64,000 bases of DNA from the NCBI GenBank assembly GCA_029556545.1, contig JAKQEQ010000042.1:1-64000 (forward strand). The letters are read 5' to 3'. The DNA is from Candidatus Hydrogenedentota bacterium (lineage in GTDB: Bacteria; Hydrogenedentota; Hydrogenedentia; Hydrogenedentales; JAGMZX01). Under the pieces are notes generated by a model. It made no database searches and was not told the origin of the DNA. It was given only the letters and a program-made list of their open reading frames with translations. Position numbers and translations under genes: made by a program. Positions 57,021 to 64,000 of this stretch are shown one piece after another (within the stretch, counting starts at the first letter, position 1; every line of letters begins with the position of its first letter).

Positions 57021-59198
57021 ATGAACGACGCGGATACGTCGCCGGAGCAAACGGACCTCGAACCCCTCGTGACGATCGAGGGCGTGGTCGAGCGCATCGT
57101 TTTCGAGAACGCGGAGAACGGCTATGTCGTGGCGCGGCTGCGTCAGGAGGGCCGCCCGGACCTTCGCACCTTCGTCGGGAACTTCCTGGCCGTGTCGCCG
57201 GGGGAGACGGTGCGCCTGACGGGGCGCTGGGTGGACGACAAGCGCTTCGGGAAACAACTGCGCGTCGAATCGTTCCAGACGATTCTGCCGGGGTCGGTCG
57301 AGGGGATCGAGCGCTACCTCGGTTCGGGGCTGATCGAGGGGATCGGCCCGGTATACGCGAAGCGGCTGGTCGCGGCGTTCGGCGTCGAGACGCTGCGCGT
57401 AATCGACGAGGAGCCGGCGCGTCTGCGGCGCGTGGCGGGGATCGGCCCGAAGCGGGCGGCGCAAATCCGGGAGGCGTGGGCGCGGCAGAAGGCGATCCAG
57501 TCCATCATGATCTTCCTCCAGGGGCACGGCATCGGCACGGCCCTCGCCGTCAAGATATACAAGCATTACGGCGACGCGGCGGTCGCGGTGCTGCGGGAGA
57601 ACCCGTATCGGCTCGCCCAGGACCTCTCGGGCGTCGCGTTCCGCACGGCGGACAAGATCGCGCGGGAGTTGGGCATCGCGGCGGACGCCCCGCAGCGGAT
57701 GCAGGCGGGGTTGTTCCACGTGCTGCACGAGTCCGCGGGCGACGGCCACGTCTGCCTCAAGCGCGAGGACCTCGTGCGCGACGGCGCGGAATTGCTCGGC
57801 GTGCCTGAGGCGGTCCTCGACGGGCCGTTGCAGGCGCTGGTCATGGAGCATTGCGCGGTCGTCGAGGGCGAATGGTGCTTTCAGGTTCCGTTGTACGCGG
57901 CGGAATCGGGCTGCGCCGATCGGCTCAAGCGCCTGGCCGCGGCGAAGGCCGACCTCCCGCCCATCGCGCACGTGGACAACGCGCTGCGCTACGCCGAGCG
58001 CGCGCAGTTTATCGAATTGTCGCCCGAGCAGCGCGACGCGGTCCGTGCGGCCCTCGATGCGAAGGTGATGATCATCACGGGCGGCCCGGGCACGGGCAAG
58101 ACCACGGTGATCAAGAGCGTCCTGAGCATCTACCAGAAGAAGGGCGTCGTCTACCTGCTTGCCGCGCCGACGGGCCGCGCCGCCAAGCGCATGGAGGAGG
58201 CGACGGGCCGCCCGGCGCGGACCATCCATCGCCTGCTCGAGTACAGTCCCCAGAGCGGCGGATTCACGCGCAACGAGTACAACCCGCTGCACGTCGAGCT
58301 GCTGATCGTGGACGAGGCGTCGATGATCGACATTGCGCTGATGCACCACCTGCTCAAGGCGCTGCCGCCCTACGCGAAACTCATCCTGGTCGGCGACATC
58401 GATCAATTGCCGTCGGTCGGGCCCGGCAACGTGCTCATGGACCTCATCGCGAGCAATTGCTTCCCGGTGGTCCGCCTGCGCACGGTGTTCCGGCAGGCCG
58501 CCGAGAGCGGCATCATCGCGAACGCGCACCGCATCAACACGGGGCAACAGCCGGTGTTCAACCAGACGGACTTCTTCCTGATCCAGCGGCCCGACCCCGT
58601 CCAGGCCCTCGAAACCGTGATCGAGGTCGTGCGGCAGCGGCTGCCCCGGTCCTTCGGCCTGAACCCGACCCGCGACATCCAGGTGCTCGCCCCCATGCAC
58701 CGCGGTGACGCGGGCGTCACGCGGCTGAACGAAGCGCTCCAGGCGGCGCTGAACCCAGGCGGCGAACCGATTCCGCGCCGCACTTTCCGGGTCGGCGACA
58801 AGGTGATGCAACTGCGCAACAACTACGAACTCGAGGTGTATAACGGCGACGTCGGGATCATCACGCGCGCGAACGCGGACGACCGGATGCTCCATATCGC
58901 GTTCGAGGACCGCGCAGTGCTCTATGACTTCGACGACCTGGACGACCTCGGCCTCGCGTATGCCGCCACGGTCCATAAGTCGCAGGGCAGCGAATATCCC
59001 GCCGTCGTGCTCGCGCTCCTGCCGCAGCACTACATGATGCTCCAGCGCAACGTGCTCTATACCGCCGTCACCCGCGCCCGCCGCATCGTCGTCATCGTCG
59101 GCACGCCCAAGGCCGTCGCCCTCGCCGTGCGCAACAACACGATCGCCCGCCGCAACACCCGCCTCACCGAACGGCTGCGCAACGTCGGCGGCCTGTAG
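57021..59198 (+). CDS. recD2: RecD2-type ATP-dependent DNA helicase (SF1B)
   Basis: 725 residues from ATG 57021, the usual RecD2 length. An N-terminal OB-like region is followed by helix-hairpin-helix motifs (LIEGIGPVYAKRLVAAFGVE; VAGIGPKRAAQIREAW). Walker A is ITGGPGTGKTTVIKSV (about residue 353), Walker B LLIVDEASMIDIALM, and later motifs IYQKKGVVYLLAAPTGRAAK and ATVHKSQGSEYPAVVLALLP. A 5'-3' DNA helicase of recombination and repair that works without RecBC. The frame is open upstream through the DUF3800-like fragment, but length and homology favour 57021. Confidence 0.95.
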   Translation: MNDADTSPEQTDLEPLVTIEGVVERIVFENAENGYVVARLRQEGRPDLRTFVGNFLAVSPGETVRLTGRWVDDKRFGKQLRVESFQTILPGSVEGIERYLGSGLIEGIGPVYAKRLVAAFGVETLRVIDEEPARLRRVAGIGPKRAAQIREAWARQKAIQSIMIFLQGHGIGTALAVKIYKHYGDAAVAVLRENPYRLAQDLSGVAFRTADKIARELGIAADAPQRMQAGLFHVLHESAGDGHVCLKREDLVRDGAELLGVPEAVLDGPLQALVMEHCAVVEGEWCFQVPLYAAESGCADRLKRLAAAKADLPPIAHVDNALRYAERAQFIELSPEQRDAVRAALDAKVMIITGGPGTGKTTVIKSVLSIYQKKGVVYLLAAPTGRAAKRMEEATGRPARTIHRLLEYSPQSGGFTRNEYNPLHVELLIVDEASMIDIALMHHLLKALPPYAKLILVGDIDQLPSVGPGNVLMDLIASNCFPVVRLRTVFRQAAESGIIANAHRINTGQQPVFNQTDFFLIQRPDPVQALETVIEVVRQRLPRSFGLNPTRDIQVLAPMHRGDAGVTRLNEALQAALNPGGEPIPRRTFRVGDKVMQLRNNYELEVYNGDVGIITRANADDRMLHIAFEDRAVLYDFDDLDDLGLAYAATVHKSQGSEYPAVVLALLPQHYMMLQRNVLYTAVTRARRIVVIVGTPKAVALAVRNNTIARRNTRLTERLRNVGGL

Positions 59199-59210
59199 CA
59201 CGACGCGCGT

Positions 59211-59239
59211 TTGAACCGAACGCAAACGTTTGCTATACT
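59211..59239 (+). promoter_or_regulatory. rpsT promoter
   Basis: TTGAAC at 59211-59216, 17-base spacer, TATACT at 59234-59239 with a TG one base upstream (extended -10, TGCTATACT). A leader of about 120 bases remains before the ATG of rpsT, long enough for S20 autoregulation. Confidence 0.7.
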
Positions 59240-59366
59240 TCCTCTTCCACGAACGTGTCCGGCACGTATTTTGCCGTGTTTCCGCTGAAGAACCGTGATG
59301 GGAATCCGTCCCGCCGCTGACGTATCGGCGGACGGTGTCCCGGGAAACGAGGTTTAAGAACGACAT

Positions 59367-59630
59367 ATGGCGAATATCAAACAACAAAAGAAGCGAATCG
59401 GGCAGGACCGCCGGCGGCGCCTGCGCAATATGGACGTGAAGTCGCGGATGCGCACGTTCATCAAGCGCGCGATGACCGCGCTGAACGCGGGTGACAAGGC
59501 GACGGCAGGCGTGGCGGTGCCCGAGGCGGTGACGGCTATTGACCGCGCCGTGGCGAAGGGCGTTATCCACCGCAACGCGGGCGCCCGGAAGAAATCCTCG
59601 CTCGTGACGCGCATCAACGCGCTTCAATAA
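59367..59630 (+). CDS. rpsT: 30S ribosomal protein S20
   Basis: 87 residues: MANIKQQKKRIGQDRRRRLR, MRTFIKRAMTAL, VIHRNAGARKKSSLVTRINA. Highly basic three-helix protein of normal length that binds 16S rRNA near helix 44. Own promoter and terminator; ATG context has GAGG upstream. Confidence 0.98.
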   Translation: MANIKQQKKRIGQDRRRRLRNMDVKSRMRTFIKRAMTALNAGDKATAGVAVPEAVTAIDRAVAKGVIHRNAGARKKSSLVTRINALQ

Positions 59631-59648
59631 GACCAGTCGCCATCCACC

Positions 59649-59687
59649 GACCGCGAACCCGACCATTGTTCGCGGTCGCGGTGTTTC
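59649..59687 (+). terminator. Probable rpsT terminator
   Basis: A perfect 10-bp stem, gaccgcgaac (59649-59658) and gttcgcggtc (59668-59677), with a 9-base loop, then gcggtgtttctt. The T-run is imperfect. It starts 19 bases after the rpsT stop. Confidence 0.65.
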
Positions 59688-59877
59688 TTGCGGCGGCGCG
59701 TCCCGCGGGAATCGTGGAGGGGGATTTCATGTGGCAAGCCTTTTTGCAGCGGAACAGCCCCCCCCTATCCGTACTCGCCCCGCCGTCTGAGCCCGGCAGC
59801 GCGCGGCACACCTCACCCCCCTGAAGTGGAAATCACGCCCCGCAGCCACGTAAGGGGCAGCGAGTATCCCGACGCGA

Positions 59878-60186
59878 CTACGCTTCGATCCGGCAGTATT
59901 CCTGCTCGTACCACTCGCGCCATTGGGCGGCGTACCGGTTAATCCAGTCGAATACCGCCTCCGCGCCCAAGTCGCGTTGCGCTCTCTCCGATTCGAGCCA
60001 CTTGTGCTCCTCGATCGCCCGTCGCTCCAGGGCCATCATGTGCCGCATCCGCCAATCCTTGGCGTGATACCGCAGCCAATCCAAGGCCGCGTAGTCGAAG
60101 CCGACATCGCGACCCTCCTGCTGCGACAGGTGGTACTTGTGTACCTCGATAGCCTGTAGCTCGTCCTGACTGAAATCAACCTCCAT
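59878..60186 (-). CDS. Small protein with two internal HK(x)n-RD-(x)n-DW repeats
   Basis: 102 residues, no signal or membrane segment. Two copies of a 30-odd-residue unit: EVHKYHLSQQEGRDVGFDYA then ALDWLRYHAKDWR, and EEHKWLESERAQRDLGAEAV then FDWINRYAAQWR. Shared positions are HK, RD(V/L)G, DW(L/I) and the final W-R. The first unit resembles short plant- and bacterial-type 'HKYxLSExxGRDVGxExA' proteins of unknown function. No neighbour suggests a role. Confidence 0.75.
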   Translation of the reverse strand: MEVDFSQDELQAIEVHKYHLSQQEGRDVGFDYAALDWLRYHAKDWRMRHMMALERRAIEEHKWLESERAQRDLGAEAVFDWINRYAAQWREWYEQEYCRIEA

Positions 60187-61058
60187 CTGTTGCGTACCTC
60201 ATGCAGCCTAACCCTGGTCTTCCCGCGCTCCGCTCTCACGCGCCACTCTCGATTATTATTGACGGATTAAGGCCGGCGGTTATTCATGTTCAACTCCGAG
60301 CAGCGCAATGAGCTACACCCAAAATTATACCATAAACTCTTGGCAAATACTGTCATAATTCTGCGAAAATGTCAACCCCTGCCGTCGGGTTGCCCCGCTA
60401 CGAACCCCGGAAAGGCCCGTAACGAGACCCGCCCGCCACCGCCCCCCGGTCCCCAAGTCGATTTCCCAGTCTCTCCGCCGCATGGAACGGAGTCTACTGC
60501 AAGAATCGCTGAAAGTCAATAGGTTGGCGCGCAGTTTCCCGGTTTCGATTCGTATTATTGATTTCATGCGCGCCGTCCCGCAGTCATGGCGGCCATTTCG
60601 CAGATGTTCGCGGTCCCGTCGGCTTCGGTATGTCAAATGGAGCACACGAGCCCTCGGCAACGCGGGCTCAGTACGCATCCCTTTGCGGGACAGTCCCGCG
60701 AAACTTCCGCTTCAAGACCACCTTCATTTCCGCGACAAACGGGCATCGACTTCCGCGTGAATGCGGCCACCGTGAAGTTGTATCTCGCCCGCTTCTTTCG
60801 CTATCCTTCTTCCGTGCCGCGTGTGCGCGCGCCGGCGTTGCGCGGGCGGCGCGCGTGAAGGGTCGGGGGAGGGGATGGCGTTAATTCCCGCAGGAGACTC
60901 GGTGGCTAATAGCCGCCATTTCCAGTTACGGGCAGAGATTACGGGGGACACATCGTCTCCCGGGTGGCGCGGGGGCGGGCGGAAGACAATTTCGAAAACC
61001 GCGACCGATCGCGGTCTTGTGCAGGACGCTGGGCGCATAGCGCCGGGAGACGATGTTT
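60187..61058 (+). other. Intergenic region without a recognisable gene
   Basis: About 870 bases. It has an AT-richer segment at 60260-60370 that includes the promoter at 60324-60332, and otherwise GC-rich sequence in which the open frames have no recognisable homology. No tRNA cloverleaf seen. Confidence 0.5.
60324..60332 (-). promoter_or_regulatory. Possible extended -10 promoter for the 102-residue protein
   Basis: On the minus strand, TGGTATAAT (60332-60324) is an extended -10 box about 140 bases before the start at 60186. A -35 at 17-18 bases is poor (cagtat). Confidence 0.35.
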
Positions 61059-62174
61059 ATGGACCTGTTCCCCGCTGTAGACCCAATCCCTTTGCCGGCC
61101 CCCGTGTGGCTGTTCAAAGTACTGCACAGCGCCACGCTCGCGCTGCACTTCACGGCGGTCCACCTGCTCGTGGGCGGGCTGGCTATGGCCGCATTCTGGG
61201 CGTTAGTCGGCCGCATGCGCGGGGACGAGGCGCGCCTGAACGCAAGCGGCGCGCTGGCGTATCGGCTCCCTGTGGCCATGGCCTACGTGATCAACCTCGG
61301 CGTACCGCCGCTGCTGTTCGCGCAGGTCTTGTATGGCCGGGCGCTGTATACGTCGAGCGTGATCATCGGCCTGTACTGGATCAGCGTCGTCTTCCTGGTG
61401 ATCGCGGCCTATTTCGTACTGTACATGATGGCCAAGCGCGCGGAGAACGGCGTCGCTTACGGCTGGCTCGGCCTGATTGCCCTCGCCATCGTGCTTAAGG
61501 TCGCCGTCATCTATACCAACAACATGACGCTGATGCTACGGCCCGACGCGTGGATCGAGATGTACCGGAACAACCCGGTCGGCGGGCAATTGAATGGAGA
61601 CGACCCGACGGTGTTGCCGCGCTGGCTATTCATGATGATCGGTTCGCTGGGCGTGGCCGGCGTCGGGCTTATCTTGCTCGGGATGAAGACCCGTCTGCCC
61701 GCCTCGGCCACCCTGCTGCTGCGACGCCGCGGCGGCCTGGCCCTGGCCGCATTCACGCTGCTGCAAGTGGCGCTGGCTTGGCGCGTGCTGGCGGCGCAAC
61801 CGGAGTCGGTGCGCACGGCGTTAGCGGGCCACGCCTTTTACAGGCTCGTTGCCCTGCTCTGGCTGGCGACCGCCGTGCTGCTTGTGGCGCTGGGACTGTT
61901 TGCCGCCGTCCGCGCGGCCAAGCGCAGTTGGCTTTCCGCGACGCTCTGCGGCGCGGCGGCGTTCGTGAATATTCTGCTCATGGTGCTCTTCCGCGACGGT
62001 ATCCGTGACATGGCCCTGCTGCAATTCGGCTACGACGTGTGGGCCCGTGAGATCAACACGAACTGGGCCATCGTCATGCTGTTCCTGGCGCTGTTTGTGG
62101 GGGCGGCGGGGCTGGTCGCGTGGATGGCGGCGGTTACCGCGCGAGCGAAAGGAGTGGACGAGACCTATGCCTGA
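61059..62174 (+). CDS. Polytopic membrane protein of a respiratory cluster
   Basis: 371 residues from ATG 61059, which has GGGAG 9 bases upstream; ATG 61053 is too close to it. Roughly eight to nine membrane helices with conserved-looking His in the first: VLHSATLALHFTAVHLLVGG, plus AVAMAYVINLGVPPLLFAQV-like helices and an extracytoplasmic loop (PDAWIEMYRNNPVGGQLNGD). The pair of His in helix I could ligate heme, as in CydA-like proteins. The last codons overlap the Rieske start by 8 bases. I do not recognise a named family. Confidence 0.65.
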   Translation: MDLFPAVDPIPLPAPVWLFKVLHSATLALHFTAVHLLVGGLAMAAFWALVGRMRGDEARLNASGALAYRLPVAMAYVINLGVPPLLFAQVLYGRALYTSSVIIGLYWISVVFLVIAAYFVLYMMAKRAENGVAYGWLGLIALAIVLKVAVIYTNNMTLMLRPDAWIEMYRNNPVGGQLNGDDPTVLPRWLFMMIGSLGVAGVGLILLGMKTRLPASATLLLRRRGGLALAAFTLLQVALAWRVLAAQPESVRTALAGHAFYRLVALLWLATAVLLVALGLFAAVRAAKRSWLSATLCGAAAFVNILLMVLFRDGIRDMALLQFGYDVWAREINTNWAIVMLFLALFVGAAGLVAWMAAVTARAKGVDETYA

Positions 62175-62667
62175 ACAGGAATCCAAGGGCGATCCCGCCC
62201 CGGCAACGGAAATGTCGGAAGCGGTAAGCCGGCGCGCCTTCGCCGCGCGCGTGGGCTTGGGCGCGGTCGGCGCGTGCTACGCCGCGGCTTTCGGCTACCC
62301 CGTGTATCGCTACCTTGCCGCGCCCGCCCGGGACGCTGCGGAGCTCGCGGCGATCACCGAAGTGACGATTCCCCGGGAGAACATCCCGCCCGCGGGATCC
62401 GTGCTGATGTTCAAGTTCGGCGCGAAGCCCGCCATGCTGATTCACCACGCGGACGGGGGGAAGGTGTGCTTTTCGGCGGTCTGCACGCACCTTGGCTGCA
62501 CGGTGCAGTACCAGGCGGCCGAGGACCACATCCATTGCGCGTGTCACGGCGGTGTGTACGACAGCCGCACGGGAAAAAACGTGAGCGGTCCGCCGCCGAA
62601 ACCGCTCCCCCGATTTGACGTGATAGAGGAGACTCCCGATGGCCCAGTCGTCGTCAAGCGTGTCTGA
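62167..62667 (+). CDS. Rieske iron-sulfur protein
   Basis: 166 residues from ATG 62167, overlapping the preceding gene. Twin-arginine-type N-terminus (VSRRAFAARVGLGAVGACY). Cluster boxes: CTHLGC (Cys106, His108, Cys111) and CACHGG (Cys124, Cys126, His127). Ligands are Cys106/His108/Cys124/His127, with Cys111-Cys126 as the disulfide. It accepts electrons from quinol in a bc-type complex with the cytochrome b encoded next, whose start overlaps this gene's end by 29 bases. Confidence 0.95.
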   Translation: MPEQESKGDPAPATEMSEAVSRRAFAARVGLGAVGACYAAAFGYPVYRYLAAPARDAAELAAITEVTIPRENIPPAGSVLMFKFGAKPAMLIHHADGGKVCFSAVCTHLGCTVQYQAAEDHIHCACHGGVYDSRTGKNVSGPPPKPLPRFDVIEETPDGPVVVKRV

Positions 62668-63760
62668 CGCGCCGCCGCGCGGCCCGATCTACGAGTGGTT
62701 AAATGATCGGCTCGGGCTCGATTGGTTCCTCGCGTTCGCGCGGAAGAAGACGGTCCCGGACCACGCCCACACCTTCTGGTACTACTGGGGCGGGATTTCG
62801 CTGTTCTTCTTCGTGGTGCAGTTGGTGAGCGGCATCCTGCTGCTGATGTACTACCGTCCCGGCGAGCAGGCCTACGACTCCGTGCGCGAGATCACCTACG
62901 CGATCGATTTCGGCTGGCTCATCCGCTCCGCGCACTCGTGGTCCGCGAACCTGATGGTGCTGGCCGTGTTCATCCACATGTTCTCCGTGTTCTTCATGAA
63001 GGCGTATCGCAAGCCCCGCGAGTTCGGGTGGTGGAGCGGCCTTGTCCTGCTCGGGCTGACCATGGTTTTCGGGTTCAGCGGCTACCTCCTGCCCATGGAC
63101 GACCTGGCCTATTTCGCGACCCAGGTCGGACTGAATATCCCGAAGAGCCTGCCCGGCATGGGGCCGATCATCGAGCAACTCGTGCAGGGCGGCCCGGACG
63201 TGTCGAGCGTCACCATACAACGGTTCTTCGCGCTGCACGTGGTCGTGCTGCCGCTGGTTTTCCTCGGCGTGCTCGCGTTCCACCTGTGGCTCGTGTTCAA
63301 ACACGGCAGCGCGCTGCCCCCTTCGGAGGAGGTCAAGCCGGAACCGCAGCGCCGCTCGATCCCGTTCTTCCCAAACTTCATGCTGAAAGACCTGGCGATG
63401 TGGCTGTTCGCGCTGAACCTGCTGACCCTGCTCGCGTTTCTCTACCCGTGGCCGCTCGGGCCCCAGGCGGACCCGCTCGCCGCCGCGCCCGAGGGCATTC
63501 ACCCCGAGTGGTATTTCATGAGCCAATTCCAGGCGCTCAAGGTGATTGGCCGCTACGTGCCCGGCATGGCGGGCGAATTGCTCGGCATCGGCCTGTTCTC
63601 GATGGGCGGCGTCCTCTGGGGCCTTATCCCCTTCTTCGATACCCGCAAGGCAGGTGCGGCCCGGGCGCGCGCAATCACGTGGTTCGGATTGGCGGTCGTG
63701 CTGGGGCTGGCGGCGCTGACCGTCATGGGATATTGGGAAGTATGGAGCGTCGCGGAATGA
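62639..63760 (+). CDS. Cytochrome b (b6/subunit IV fusion type)
   Basis: 373 residues. AGAGGAGA precedes the ATG. Four heme His: His99 and His113 (13 residues apart) in RSAHSWSANLMVLAVFIHMF, His200 and His215 (14 residues apart) in FFALHVVVLPLVFLGVLAFH; the 14-residue spacing in helix D is that of cytochrome b6. The Qo motif PEWYF is in GIHPEWYFMSQFQALKV. The C-terminal part has three to four helices as in subunit IV plus. It forms a quinol-oxidising complex with the Rieske protein; no cytochrome c1 or f is seen in the window. Confidence 0.93.
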   Translation: MAQSSSSVSDAPPRGPIYEWLNDRLGLDWFLAFARKKTVPDHAHTFWYYWGGISLFFFVVQLVSGILLLMYYRPGEQAYDSVREITYAIDFGWLIRSAHSWSANLMVLAVFIHMFSVFFMKAYRKPREFGWWSGLVLLGLTMVFGFSGYLLPMDDLAYFATQVGLNIPKSLPGMGPIIEQLVQGGPDVSSVTIQRFFALHVVVLPLVFLGVLAFHLWLVFKHGSALPPSEEVKPEPQRRSIPFFPNFMLKDLAMWLFALNLLTLLAFLYPWPLGPQADPLAAAPEGIHPEWYFMSQFQALKVIGRYVPGMAGELLGIGLFSMGGVLWGLIPFFDTRKAGAARARAITWFGLAVVLGLAALTVMGYWEVWSVAE

Positions 63761-63810
63761 GAATTGGGGATCTTCCCTGGTTCTTCAGTCGTTTGGGAGA
63801 ATTGAGATGA
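63757..63810 (+). CDS. 17-codon bridging ORF between cytochrome b and the next gene
   Basis: ATGA at 63757-63760 joins it to the cytochrome b stop, and its own stop overlaps the next start in ATGA at 63807-63810. It encodes MRIGDLPWFFSRLGELR. It may only be chance, but it exactly links two cistrons 46 bases apart and contains the ribosome site GGGAGA of the next gene. Confidence 0.25.
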   Translation: MRIGDLPWFFSRLGELR

Positions 63811-64000
63811 ATTACCCCCTCTGGGACGTGCCCGTCATCGGCGGCATGTGGGTCATTGGCGGGATCGCGATCATCCACGTGATGATCTCGCATTTCGCCA
63901 TCGGCGGCGGCTTCTATTTGCCAATGGCCGAGCGAAAGGCCCTGCGCGAAGGCCGCGACGACTGGATGCAAGTCCTTCGGAAGCACGCGAAGTTCTTCAT
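63807..64000 (+). CDS. N-terminus of a CydA-like quinol-oxidase-type membrane subunit (partial)
   Basis: ATG 63807 with GGGAGA upstream; cut by the window end after 64 codons. MNYPLWDVPVIGGMWVIGGI, AIIHVMISHFAIGGGFYLPM, AERKALREGRDDW. The His in the HVMISHFAIGGG helix resembles the heme-ligating first helix of cytochrome bd subunit I or of cytochrome-c-domain proteins encoded with alternative bc complexes. The family cannot be fixed from 64 residues. Confidence 0.6.
   Translation, partial: MNYPLWDVPVIGGMWVIGGIAIIHVMISHFAIGGGFYLPMAERKALREGRDDWMQVLRKHAKFF

Noticed and set aside
56745-59666. 973-codon open frame antisense to recD2 and rpsT
   Set aside because: It spans two well-supported genes and their promoter, and its translation is low-complexity His/Arg/Val-rich. 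It is a GC-bias artefact.
60821-61498. Long plus-strand frame before and across the membrane protein gene
   Set aside because: It overlaps the start of the respiratory membrane protein in another frame, and its translation is low-complexity with no domain.

Overview
The window is high-GC bacterial DNA, and I infer an uncultured member of Candidatus Hydrogenedentota or a close relative. The signs are two copies of a C-terminal module ending in 'FYNSGGYHC'-type motifs (one after a long Gly-Glu linker), many secreted lipoproteins and PKD proteins, a carbohydrate-degrading repertoire, and several families of short palindromic intergenic repeats. No rRNA or tRNA gene was found. Genes run on both strands, often in tight ATGA-coupled operons.

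Layout. 1-14000: export and sugar catabolism. This holds the 3' end of a Gly-Glu/dockerin-like protein, a beta-helix protein, a PKD lipoprotein with a degenerate peptidase motif, a nucleoside-hydrolase-like protein, an exported rhamnose-mutarotase-like lipoprotein, a sodium:solute symporter, a GH42-like hydrolase coupled to a metallo-beta-lactamase-fold protein, a Tat-exported Gfo/Idh/MocA oxidoreductase and a thiolase. 14000-25300: an RsbW-like ATPase behind a sigma-54-type promoter, a candidate structured RNA, a 1301-residue PKD/PqaA/C45-like fusion lipoprotein, a glycerol-1-phosphate-dehydrogenase-like enzyme, a Fis-type regulator, an orphan nucleotidyltransferase, and a GIY-YIG nuclease gene sitting between inverted palindromic repeats. 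25300-30050: a hypF-C-D-E hydrogenase maturation operon. 30400-35700: a polytopic membrane protein, an ECF sigma / anti-sigma / YbjQ operon, an alpha/beta hydrolase and a lipoprotein. 35786-39916: a flotillin/NfeD membrane operon. 40157-43905: a polytopic membrane protein ending in the NSGGY module, coupled to zwf. 43911-53666: an O-antigen-ligase/TPR operon, a broken vapBC pair, and a divergent polysaccharide cluster (formyltransferase, alpha/alpha-toroid protein, GT4, heparinase-like protein). 53782-59630: aconitase, recD2 and rpsT. 61059-64000: a cytochrome b/Rieske respiratory cluster that continues past the window edge.

The most unusual themes are these: (i) the two-repeat NSGGY module shared by a secreted protein and a polytopic membrane protein; (ii) palindromic repeats that bracket a GIY-YIG nuclease gene like terminal inverted repeats and also lie, in frame, inside two coding sequences; (iii) the triple fusion at 15570-19475, whose C45-like part seems to lack its nucleophile; and (iv) a respiratory operon combining cytochrome b, Rieske and other quinol-oxidase-like membrane subunits. 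Start sites were chosen from ribosome-binding sites, so several proteins are shorter than the longest open frame.
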